NCBI GenBank assembly: GCA_045600525.1
Contig: JAZRYC010000134.1
Span: 1-7,603 of the forward strand
Reading direction: 5' to 3'
DNA length: 7,603 nt
Origin: F23-D06 sp045600525
Lineage (GTDB): Bacteria > Bacteroidota > Bacteroidia > Bacteroidales > WCHB1-69
The position numbers were made by a program, and so were the translations under genes. Of this stretch, positions 1 through 6,736 are shown in pieces; the first letter of the stretch is position 1; the number at the start of each line of letters is the position of its first letter. The notes beneath the pieces were generated by a model. That model did not search any database, had not been told where the DNA came from, and was given only the letters and a program-made list of their open reading frames with translations.

Positions 1-1
1 C

Positions 2-1504
2 CCGGCCGACTTCATCGCGGAAGGCGTGGACCAAACGCGCGGCTGGTTCTTCACCTTGCACGCCATCGCTACGATGCTGTTCGACAGCGTGGCTTTCAAG
101 TCTGTGATTTCCAACGGCCTCGTGCTCGACAAGCAGGGCAACAAGATGTCCAAGCGTCTCGGCAACGCCGTGGATCCGTTCGAAGTACTGAAGAAATACG
201 GTCCGGATGCCACCCGCTGGTATATGATCACCAACGCTTCGCCGTGGGACAACCTCAAGTTTGACGAGGCCGGCATCGGTGAAGTACAACGCAAGTTCTT
301 TGGCACGCTGTACAACACCTACAACTTCTTCGCAATGTACGCCAACATCGATGGTTTCACCTACAAGGAAGCCGACATTCCGTTCGAAAAACGTCCGGAA
401 ATCGACCGTTGGATCCTCTCTGAATTGAACACCTTGGTAAAACACTGCCAAGAAAACTATATCGACTACGAACCTACGAAGGTGGGTCGTGAAATCCAAG
501 ACTTTGTGGATGCATATCTCAGCAACTGGTACGTGCGTTTGTGCCGTCGCCGTTTCTGGAAGGGCGAATATACGGAAGACAAAATCTCCGCTTATCAGAC
601 CTTATATACCTGTATGGAAACCATCGCCAAGATTGCCTCCCCAATCGCGCCGTTCTTTATGGACAAGCTCTATCTGGATTTGAACACCATCACGGGTCGC
701 GAGCCGTACGAATCCATCCACTTGGCTTCCTATCCGGAAGTTCACGAGGAGCTGATTGACAAGGCTTTGGAAGAAAGAATGCAGTTGGCACAGCAGTTCT
801 GCTCTATGATTCTCTCTTTGAGAAAGAAGACGAACTTGAAAGTGCGTCAGCCGCTGGCCAAGATTATGATTCCGTTTATGGACGAGCGCTTCAAACAGCA
901 GATTTCCCTCGTTCAGGATTTGATTTTGCACGAAGTCAACGTCAAGGAACTGGTATTTGTCAGCAACGAAGACGGTGTCTTTGTAAAACGTATCAAGCCT
1001 GATTTCAAGAAATTGGGACCGAAGTACGGCAAGATTATGAAGTTGGTGGCTGCCAAGATCACCGCCTTCTCGCAAGCCGAAATCGCGCAAATCGAGAAGG
1101 ACGGCAAGATTGCATTCGACATCGAAGGACAACCGGTGGAAATCACCGTTGACGACGTGGAAATCCAGGCTCAGGACATCCCGGGCTGGGTGGTCGCCAA
1201 TCAAGATGCTTTGACCGTGGCTTTGGATATCGAAGTGAGCGAAGAACTGAAGAACGAAGGTTATGCCCGCGAATTTGTAAAACAGGTTCAGACCTACCGT
1301 AAGGAGAACAACTTTGAAGTTTTGGACCACATTCAAATCACGGTAGCCGAAGATGCTTCTGTGACGCCGGCTTTGAAAGCTTTCGAAAGCTACATCTGCA
1401 ACGAAACCCTCTGTACTTCATTGACCATTGCTGAAAAGGTGGACAATGCTGTCGAGTTGGATTTGGAAGATGTGAAGTTGCAAGTGGTTATCAGCAAGCA
1501 ATAG
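2..1504 (+). CDS. ileS: Isoleucyl-tRNA synthetase, C-terminal half (5' truncated by window edge)
   Basis: This cytoplasmic class I synthetase charges tRNA-Ile with isoleucine. The reading frame is open from base 2 with no real start in the window, so about 500 C-terminal residues are present. The HIGH motif and the editing domain, in a family protein of roughly 1,100 residues, would lie upstream. The class I KMSKR signature is at 143-157, followed by LGNAVDP. The anticodon-binding helical domain begins near DRWIL (about 404) and contains the IleRS hallmark NWYVRLCRRRFW (about 526-561). The distal part has LHEVNVKEL, KPDFKKLGPKYGK and EGYAREFVKQVQTYRK, which resemble the eukaryote-like (type 2) IleRS. 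No paired CxxC zinc knuckle is seen at the C-terminus, unlike type 1 bacterial enzymes. An internal GTG at 26 is a valine codon, not the start. The gene ends in TAG and is followed by a possible terminator. Identity is very secure; the type 2 assignment rests on remembered sequences. Confidence 0.97.
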   Translation, partial: PADFIAEGVDQTRGWFFTLHAIATMLFDSVAFKSVISNGLVLDKQGNKMSKRLGNAVDPFEVLKKYGPDATRWYMITNASPWDNLKFDEAGIGEVQRKFFGTLYNTYNFFAMYANIDGFTYKEADIPFEKRPEIDRWILSELNTLVKHCQENYIDYEPTKVGREIQDFVDAYLSNWYVRLCRRRFWKGEYTEDKISAYQTLYTCMETIAKIASPIAPFFMDKLYLDLNTITGREPYESIHLASYPEVHEELIDKALEERMQLAQQFCSMILSLRKKTNLKVRQPLAKIMIPFMDERFKQQISLVQDLILHEVNVKELVFVSNEDGVFVKRIKPDFKKLGPKYGKIMKLVAAKITAFSQAEIAQIEKDGKIAFDIEGQPVEITVDDVEIQAQDIPGWVVANQDALTVALDIEVSEELKNEGYAREFVKQVQTYRKENNFEVLDHIQITVAEDASVTPALKAFESYICNETLCTSLTIAEKVDNAVELDLEDVKLQVVISKQ

Positions 1505-1515
1505 TGATCAAAAGA

Positions 1516-1551
1516 TTGTTGGAAATGCAGAGATTTCCGAACAAAATTTTT
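1516..1551 (+). terminator. Probable intrinsic terminator after ileS
   Basis: Bases 1519-1526 pair with 1533-1540 (core GGAAAT / ATTTCC, plus one U-G and one U-A pair) around the loop GCAGAG. After a bulged A at 1541, bases 1516-1518 pair with 1542-1544. Five T residues follow at 1547-1551. The stem is only moderately GC-rich and the T run is short, so it may be leaky. Confidence 0.5.
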
Positions 1552-1575
1552 AGTTCATTATAGAAAACATAAAGT

Positions 1576-3411
1576 ATGTCCGAATACAAAGACGATAATA
1601 TTATCACCCTGAATTGGGACGAGCACATTCGCACCCGCCCCGGTATGTATATCGGCAAGGTCGGTGACGGTTCTTCGCATGATGACGGAATCTACGTGCT
1701 TCTTAAGGAAGTCATGGACAATGCCATTGACGAATTTATGAATGGCTACGGCAAGGCCATTGATGTAACTATCAAGGAAAAACGCGTAACCGTACGCGAC
1801 TATGGACGTGGCATTCCATTGAATAAGGTGGTGGACTGCTATTCCAAGATGAACACCGGACGCAACTTCAAGGGTGATTTTGCCTCCATCGGTATGAACG
1901 GCGTCGGTGTGAAGGCCGTGAATGCCCTTTCCTCCAATATGCTTGTGCAGAGTGTTCGTGAATGCCAGTTGAAACGTGCCGAGTTCTCTTGTGGTAAAAT
2001 CGTCAAAGAATATCCGATTGAGCCGACGGAAGAAAAAAATGGAACGATGGCCTCCTTCCTTCCCGATGATACGATTTTCGAGAATTTTGAATGGTACACC
2101 AATTACATCGAAAACCTTTTGTGGAACTATGTGTATCTGAATCGTGGTCTGACTATCAATTTTAACGGGAAGAAGATCTTTTCTAAAAACGGTCTGCTGG
2201 ATTTGCTGAATAAAAAGACAGGCGAGGACCGTCTGTATGAACCCATCTACATAAAAGACGAGAATTTCGAATTTGCCATGGTCCATACCAACCGGAAATA
2301 TGGCGAAGAGTATTATACTTTCGTGAATAGCCAATATACGGAACATGGTGGAACCCACCAACAGGCCATGCGCGAAGCCGTGGTGAAAACCTTTAGGGAT
2401 TTCTATAAGAAGAATTTCGAACCCAGCGACATTCGGAATTCCATCGCCGCCACCATGTCCATTAAGGTAAAGGACCCTATTTTTGATTCTCAAACGAAAA
2501 CGAAATTGGGATCGGATTATATGGAACCCGGCGGTCAAACTATCCGAAATTATGTAAACGATGTGATCGGCCGCCTGCTGGACAATTATCTGCACAAACA
2601 TCAGGATGTGGCAGATATTATTCTGAAGAAAATCCAAGAGGCTGAAAAGGAAAGAACGGCGATTGCCAATATGAAGAAGCAGTCGAAGGAACTGCAGAAA
2701 AAGGTGAGCCTCAACAACAGCAAACTGCGTGATTGTCGTTATCATTTCAACACCAACGATCCTCGTGGCCTGGAAACGATGATTTTCATTACCGAGGGTA
2801 TTTCCGCGTCAGGTTCCATTACCCATTCTCGAGATGCTAATACGCAGGCCGTGTTCAGTTTGATGGGCAAGCCGGCGAACATCATCAAAAAGAAGAGCGC
2901 CATTTACGAAAACAAGGAGTTGAGTCTGCTTTTGGCTGCCTTGAATTTGGAAGACGGTTTGGAAGGATTGAGATATAACAATATAGTTATCGCCACGGAT
3001 GCCGATGTGGATGGCATGCATATCCGCCTGCTACTGCTGGCTTTCTTCCTGCAACTTTTCCCCGACGTGGTTCGCTCGGGACACGTATACGTGCTTCAAA
3101 CTCCGTTGTTCCGCGTGCGCAACAAACAGAAAACACTATATTGCTACTCCGAAGAGGAAAAGATGAAAGCCGTTAAGAAACTCGGCGGAAAACCGGAAAT
3201 TACCCGATTCAAGGGATTGGGTGAAATCGATCCACAGGAATTTAAGAACTTCATTGGCAAATCCATCCGCCTGGAACCCGTGGTGCTGGATCCTTCTGCC
3301 AATATTGACGATATTATCGAGTACTATATGGGCAACAACACGATGGACCGTCAGAATTTCATTATGGAGAACCTGAGAGAGGAAATCGACAACTTCTCAG
3401 AAGAGTCTTAA
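1576..3411 (+). CDS. parE: Type IIA DNA topoisomerase subunit B (topoisomerase IV ParE type)
   Basis: This is the ATPase and TOPRIM subunit of a type IIA topoisomerase, which with a ParC partner decatenates and relaxes chromosomal DNA. The 611 residues and the opening RTRPGMYIG fit bacteroidotal ParE better than GyrB. The GHKL ATPase shows the N box with the catalytic glutamate (E45, N49), the adenine-contacting D75 in RDYGRGIP, the lid GMNGVGVKAVNAL (106-118) and the QTK loop (Q306-K308). The TOPRIM domain has the metal-site glutamate E407 and the acidic triad D475/D477/D479 (DADVDG), then RFKGLGEID. Two oddities are visible: the usual EGDSA reads EGISA (I409), and the lid segment normally like GGK reads GRN (R96, N97). 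The start is the ATG after an A-rich leader; no Shine-Dalgarno sequence or clear promoter is seen in the 71-bp gap after ileS. No parC gene is adjacent downstream. Calling it ParE rather than GyrB is fairly but not fully certain. Confidence 0.9.
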   Translation: MSEYKDDNIITLNWDEHIRTRPGMYIGKVGDGSSHDDGIYVLLKEVMDNAIDEFMNGYGKAIDVTIKEKRVTVRDYGRGIPLNKVVDCYSKMNTGRNFKGDFASIGMNGVGVKAVNALSSNMLVQSVRECQLKRAEFSCGKIVKEYPIEPTEEKNGTMASFLPDDTIFENFEWYTNYIENLLWNYVYLNRGLTINFNGKKIFSKNGLLDLLNKKTGEDRLYEPIYIKDENFEFAMVHTNRKYGEEYYTFVNSQYTEHGGTHQQAMREAVVKTFRDFYKKNFEPSDIRNSIAATMSIKVKDPIFDSQTKTKLGSDYMEPGGQTIRNYVNDVIGRLLDNYLHKHQDVADIILKKIQEAEKERTAIANMKKQSKELQKKVSLNNSKLRDCRYHFNTNDPRGLETMIFITEGISASGSITHSRDANTQAVFSLMGKPANIIKKKSAIYENKELSLLLAALNLEDGLEGLRYNNIVIATDADVDGMHIRLLLLAFFLQLFPDVVRSGHVYVLQTPLFRVRNKQKTLYCYSEEEKMKAVKKLGGKPEITRFKGLGEIDPQEFKNFIGKSIRLEPVVLDPSANIDDIIEYYMGNNTMDRQNFIMENLREEIDNFSEES

Positions 3412-3442
3412 AAAAACTAAAAAATCTTTTTGGTGGGATTTC

Positions 3443-3464
3443 TTGAGAAAAAAGTGTATATTTG
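3443..3464 (+). promoter_or_regulatory. Bacteroidota-type promoter of the secreted-protein gene
   Basis: TATATTTG at 3457-3464 matches the -7 consensus TAnnTTTG, within the extended form TGTATATTTGC. A TTG at 3443-3445 lies 11 nt upstream, which is shorter than the usual spacing to a -33 element. A TTTG at 3429-3432 is 24 nt upstream, slightly too long. Transcription would start near 3471, giving an A-rich leader of about 50 nt before the ATG at 3524. The core is almost the same as the tRNA-Leu promoter further on. Confidence 0.7.
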
Positions 3465-3523
3465 CGCGCTTTTTGTATAGAGCAATTATTAAACTTTAGT
3501 ATAAATCAAAAAACACAAAACAA

Positions 3524-4831
3524 ATGAAAAGAATCTTTACTCTTTTGGTAGCTGTTTTATTTGTGTCTTCTGCAGCATTAGCTCAGATTGCCACAGTTAG
3601 AACAATCAAAGATGCAGGTGCTCGTTATTCCAAACCGACCACCAAATTAAACACGGTTAACAATTCCAAAGCACAAGGCGCTTTCTGGTTCAACCTTATC
3701 GAAGGCGTTGCCAATGCTTACTATGGAGAAAGCGGTACGGACGATCTTGACTATTGGACACCGGTAAGTGTTGCCAATTTGAATGCTTATTTCCGCTTCA
3801 CGGATACGACTATGAACAGCCAGATTTTCTCTAGCGGCCAAATTTACGACTGGGCTCACTCTGGTTGGAATGACTATTACTATGGTCAGGAAATGTATGC
3901 CGATTATAACATTCCTTATTTGGCAGATGCCAACTATAGCATTGACTCTACTTGTATTGTTTATTATTACAGCAGAGGAACCAATGTTCCCGAAGATGTT
4001 GTGGATACTTTGTTCTTCGCTTACGTTCTCAATATGGATGAAGAACCTGTTCACACTTTGAGTAATTCAGCAGGTGAAGCTTTCAAAATGTTATATGTTC
4101 CTTTTGATTATACCATTATGAACGCCGCTTATGCTTCTCCTGATTCCAATCCTACCCTTGGTTCTGACGTAGTAATCGTTTATGACACCGTTCTTTTCAC
4201 ATATGAAGATACTACAGAAGGTAATAGCATGTATTATTTGAGAGTTCCCACACCGGATGCTTTGCACAATGTGAAATGTAACAGAATGGCTGTTACCTAT
4301 ACCTTTGTTCCTGGTAATACTACGGAAGGAATCGCCTATATTGGTGAAGACTATAATCAATTCGGTAGCCTTCTTTATTCAGATCCTCGTGCTGATTATG
4401 CTTATCCTTGGGGCACACCTGCTATCTTGAATGATGTTCAATGGGGTCTTTTTGCCGACAATGGAACTTGCGATCCAGAAGACGGTTGGTTCGGTGTTTA
4501 TAGTGCTAACACTTATGCTGAAGCTGGTAACGAAAAACCTGAATTGAATCTTCATATTTCCTGTAACGATTGTTCTCTCGTAGGTGTTGAAGAAGAAGAT
4601 GCAGAAACCATTTCTGTATATCCTAACCCTGCTACCACCACGCTTCATGTTGATCTCGCTGGTGACGCTCAGGCTACTATCCAACTCTTCAACCTCGTTG
4701 GCCAACAAGTTTACAGCGAAACCGCTACCAACAGCACCGTGATCAATACTTCAAATCTTCACACTGGTGTTTACATGTTGAAGGTTTCTCAAAACGGTAA
4801 GATTTACACTTCCAAAGTTGTTGTTAAATAA
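3524..4831 (+). CDS. Secreted protein of unknown function with T9SS type A sorting domain
   Basis: This 435-residue protein is predicted to be exported by Sec and then moved across the outer membrane by the type IX system. The N-terminus is a typical signal peptide: MKR, a hydrophobic core, and ALA at 18-20 before Q21, a likely signal peptidase I site. The last 73 residues (363-435) form a T9SS C-terminal sorting domain, with VYPNPA at 365-370, the later motif NLHTGVYMLKV and the terminal KVVVK. An acidic linker (E356-E361) precedes it, as in many such cargos. The mature region, about 21-350, matches no family I recognise. It is rich in Tyr, Asp and Asn (for example DYYYGQEMYADY at 117-128) and has five cysteines, two in a CNDC pair just before the linker. 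This suggests a beta-rich extracellular or surface-anchored protein, perhaps an adhesin or binding module, but I assign no function. It has its own promoter and a strong terminator, so it is probably monocistronic. Confidence 0.9.
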   Translation: MKRIFTLLVAVLFVSSAALAQIATVRTIKDAGARYSKPTTKLNTVNNSKAQGAFWFNLIEGVANAYYGESGTDDLDYWTPVSVANLNAYFRFTDTTMNSQIFSSGQIYDWAHSGWNDYYYGQEMYADYNIPYLADANYSIDSTCIVYYYSRGTNVPEDVVDTLFFAYVLNMDEEPVHTLSNSAGEAFKMLYVPFDYTIMNAAYASPDSNPTLGSDVVIVYDTVLFTYEDTTEGNSMYYLRVPTPDALHNVKCNRMAVTYTFVPGNTTEGIAYIGEDYNQFGSLLYSDPRADYAYPWGTPAILNDVQWGLFADNGTCDPEDGWFGVYSANTYAEAGNEKPELNLHISCNDCSLVGVEEEDAETISVYPNPATTTLHVDLAGDAQATIQLFNLVGQQVYSETATNSTVINTSNLHTGVYMLKVSQNGKIYTSKVVVK

Positions 4832-4849
4832 TTTCATTTGACATATGAT

Positions 4850-4881
4850 AAGCCCCTTCCTTGTGAAGGGGCTTTTTTTTT
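4850..4881 (+). terminator. Strong intrinsic terminator of the secreted-protein gene
   Basis: A perfect 10-bp stem, AAGCCCCTTC (4850-4859) with GAAGGGGCTT (4865-4874), encloses the 5-nt loop CTTGT. It runs directly into an uninterrupted T tract through 4881. It begins 18 bp after the stop codon and separates this gene from lysS. Confidence 0.93.
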
Positions 4882-4893
4882 GAAGTTTATTTT

Positions 4894-4904
4894 TGTATTT
4901 TTGC
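4894..4904 (+). promoter_or_regulatory. Bacteroidota-type promoter of lysS
   Basis: TATTTTTG at 4896-4903 matches TAnnTTTG inside the extended motif TGTATTTTTGC. A start site near 4910 would leave a leader of only about 13 nt before the ATG at 4923. The matching -33 region falls in the T tract of the preceding terminator. A TTTG at 4879-4882 is present but only 13 nt upstream of the -7 box, so no standard -33 element is assigned. Confidence 0.65.
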
Positions 4905-4922
4905 CGCCTAAAAACCAAAAAT

Positions 4923-6641
4923 ATGGCTATTGAATTATCAGAACAGGAAATCATCCGCAGAAAGAAATTAGAAGACCTATTGAATCTCGGCATAAATCCC
5001 TATCCCGCTGCCGAATACGAAGTAAACGCCACCACCCAGGAAATTCTGGAGAAATTCCCTAACGACAATACTCTTTTCCAAGAAGTAAGTATTGCGGGTC
5101 GTATTATGAATCAGCGCATCATGGGGGCCGTTTCCTTTTATGAAATCCAGGATTCCGTAGGCAGAATACAAATCTACGCCAAACGCGATGAAATCTGTCC
5201 GGGTGAGGATAAGACCATGTACAACAGCGTATTCAAGAAACTCGACATTGGCGACATTATTGGCGTGAAGGGCTTTGTCTTTACGACGCAGATGGGGGAA
5301 ATCAGTGTCCATGTTAGAGAATTCACCATTCTCTGCAAATCCGTCTGTCCACTGCCCATCGTCAAGGAAAAAGACGGCCAGGTATATGACGCCTTCCAAA
5401 ATCCGGAGCAACGCTATCGTCAGCGCTACATTGACCTGATCGTCAATCCACAGGTGAAGGACACCTTTATCAAACGTACGCTGTTGGTGAACACGATGCG
5501 TAATTTTCTGAACGAAAAGGGCTATCTGGAAGTGGAAACCCCGATTCTGCAACCGCTTTACGGAGGAGCTGCCGCCCGCCCCTTCAAAACTCATCACAAC
5601 ACCCTGGATATGACACTCTATCTGCGCATTGCAGATGAACTGTATCTTAAAAAACTCATCGTTGGTGGTTTTAATGGGGTATATGAATTTTCCAAAGACT
5701 TCCGCAATGAGGGGATGGATCGCTTCCATAATCCCGAATTCACGCAGATGGAATTATACGTTCCCTATAAGGATTACGAATGGATGATGAACACCGTGGA
5801 GGAAATGGTCGAGCGCATTGCCCTGGCCCTTCATGGCGATACCAAGGTGCAGGTGGGCGAGAACGTCATTGATTTCAAACGTCCATGGAAACGCTATACG
5901 ATGTTTGAGGCTATTGAGGCCTATACAGGTACCGACATTTCCAACATGGGAGAATCCGAACTGGCAGCTTTCGCTACCCAATTGGGCGTGAAGGTGGACG
6001 AAACCATGGGCAAGGGAAAGCTTATTGATGAGATTTTCGGAGAAGCCTGTGAATCTAAGATGATTCAGCCGACCTTCATTTACGATTATCCCATTGAAAT
6101 GTCTCCGCTTACCAAGAAACATCGTTCCAAACCAGGCCTTACGGAGCGCTTTGAGGCTATGTGCAACGGCAAGGAGATCTGCAACGCCTATTCTGAATTA
6201 AACGATCCGATAGACCAGCGCAAGCGTTTTGAAGACCAACTGGAGCTGGGCAAGCGCGGCGATACGGAATCCATGGTCTTGGACGAGGACTTCCTGCGTT
6301 CCCTTGAAATAGGTATGCCGCCGACAGCCGGTTTAGGCATTGGTATCGATCGTCTGGCCATGATTATGACCAATTCACCCTCTATTCAGGATGTGTTGTT
6401 CTTCCCGCAGATGCGTCCGGAAAAGAAGGTGGAAACCAGTAAGGATGAAGATTTTATTGCCCTTGGTATGGATGCCGCCTGGATTCCCGCTTTGAAAAAG
6501 CTGAACATTCTGACGGTGGATCAATTGAAACAGGCCAATCCCAATAAATTGTTGAACGACCTTGGCGGAATGCGCAAGAAACTCAAGTTGGATGTTCCTG
6601 CCGCCACATTGGACGTCATCAAAGGGTGGATGGAAAAGTAA
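4923..6641 (+). CDS. lysS: Lysyl-tRNA synthetase, class II
   Basis: This cytoplasmic enzyme attaches lysine to tRNA-Lys. The 572-residue protein has an N-terminal OB-fold anticodon-binding domain (about 50-160, including VSIAGRIMNQRIMG from residue 55) and a class II catalytic core. Motif 1 runs from R185 to about L209 and ends in VETPIL. Motif 2 is FRNEGMDRFHNPEFTQME from residue 260. Motif 3 is GLGIGIDRLAM from residue 470. The canonical core ends near FFPQMRPEKK at about residue 500, so roughly 68 residues form an extension absent from the 505-residue E. coli enzyme. It includes WIPALKKLNILTVDQLK and a lysine-rich GGMRKKLKLD stretch, and may be a small helical domain. The ATG at 4923 is chosen because it follows an A-rich leader and starts at MAIELSEQE. 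The in-frame TTG at 4893 overlaps the promoter. Its 5' end lies close behind a terminator, so it is probably transcribed alone. Confidence 0.97.
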   Translation: MAIELSEQEIIRRKKLEDLLNLGINPYPAAEYEVNATTQEILEKFPNDNTLFQEVSIAGRIMNQRIMGAVSFYEIQDSVGRIQIYAKRDEICPGEDKTMYNSVFKKLDIGDIIGVKGFVFTTQMGEISVHVREFTILCKSVCPLPIVKEKDGQVYDAFQNPEQRYRQRYIDLIVNPQVKDTFIKRTLLVNTMRNFLNEKGYLEVETPILQPLYGGAAARPFKTHHNTLDMTLYLRIADELYLKKLIVGGFNGVYEFSKDFRNEGMDRFHNPEFTQMELYVPYKDYEWMMNTVEEMVERIALALHGDTKVQVGENVIDFKRPWKRYTMFEAIEAYTGTDISNMGESELAAFATQLGVKVDETMGKGKLIDEIFGEACESKMIQPTFIYDYPIEMSPLTKKHRSKPGLTERFEAMCNGKEICNAYSELNDPIDQRKRFEDQLELGKRGDTESMVLDEDFLRSLEIGMPPTAGLGIGIDRLAMIMTNSPSIQDVLFFPQMRPEKKVETSKDEDFIALGMDAAWIPALKKLNILTVDQLKQANPNKLLNDLGGMRKKLKLDVPAATLDVIKGWMEK

Positions 6642-6649
6642 TTATGAGT

Positions 6650-6686
6650 TATTATTTGTTATCAATCAAATAGTTGGCAAATAATA
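6650..6686. repeat. AT-rich inverted repeat downstream of lysS
   Basis: TATTATTTG at 6650-6658 is a perfect inverted repeat of CAAATAATA at 6678-6686. Two G-U pairs and one A-U pair extend the stem inward, leaving a loop of about 13 nt. No T tract follows, so it is not a standard intrinsic terminator, but it is the only candidate 3'-end structure for the lysS transcript before the tRNA promoter. Confidence 0.35.
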
Positions 6687-6704
6687 CGGAACAAAGATAG
6701 GACT

Positions 6705-6726
6705 TTGAAAAAAAAGTGTATTTTTG
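6705..6726 (+). promoter_or_regulatory. Bacteroidota-type promoter of tRNA-Leu
   Basis: TATTTTTG at 6719-6726 matches TAnnTTTG inside TGTATTTTTGC. It ends 10 nt before the first base of the mature tRNA, so the primary transcript should carry almost no 5' leader. TTG at 6705-6707 lies 11 nt upstream, across an A8-G tract, the same arrangement as at the secreted-protein promoter. Confidence 0.7.
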
Positions 6727-6736
6727 CACCCGCTAA

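Noticed and set aside
602..1336. 244-codon minus-strand open frame opposite ileS
   Set aside because: It is antisense to conserved IleRS sequence, with no promoter, no leader and no protein motif.
1558..2745. 395-codon minus-strand open frame opposite parE
   Set aside because: It lies wholly antisense to the well-supported topoisomerase gene and its product is a low-complexity mix of His, Ile and Phe typical of shadow frames. It has no recognisable motif.
3393..3403. Palindrome CTTCTCAGAAG near the end of parE as a terminator
   Set aside because: It lies within the coding sequence, has a one-base centre and is not followed by a T tract.
3412..3442. A-run and T-run after parE as an intrinsic terminator
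   Set aside because: The only pairing is between A and T runs with no GC-rich stem, so termination is not supported; parE may read through.
4893..4922. Upstream in-frame TTG that would add ten residues to LysRS
   Set aside because: The added stretch overlaps the TAnnTTTG promoter box and would precede the likely transcription start. MAIELSEQE at 4923 is the natural N-terminus.
4977..5729. 250-codon minus-strand open frame opposite lysS
   Set aside because: It is a shadow of the conserved lysS coding sequence with no independent support.
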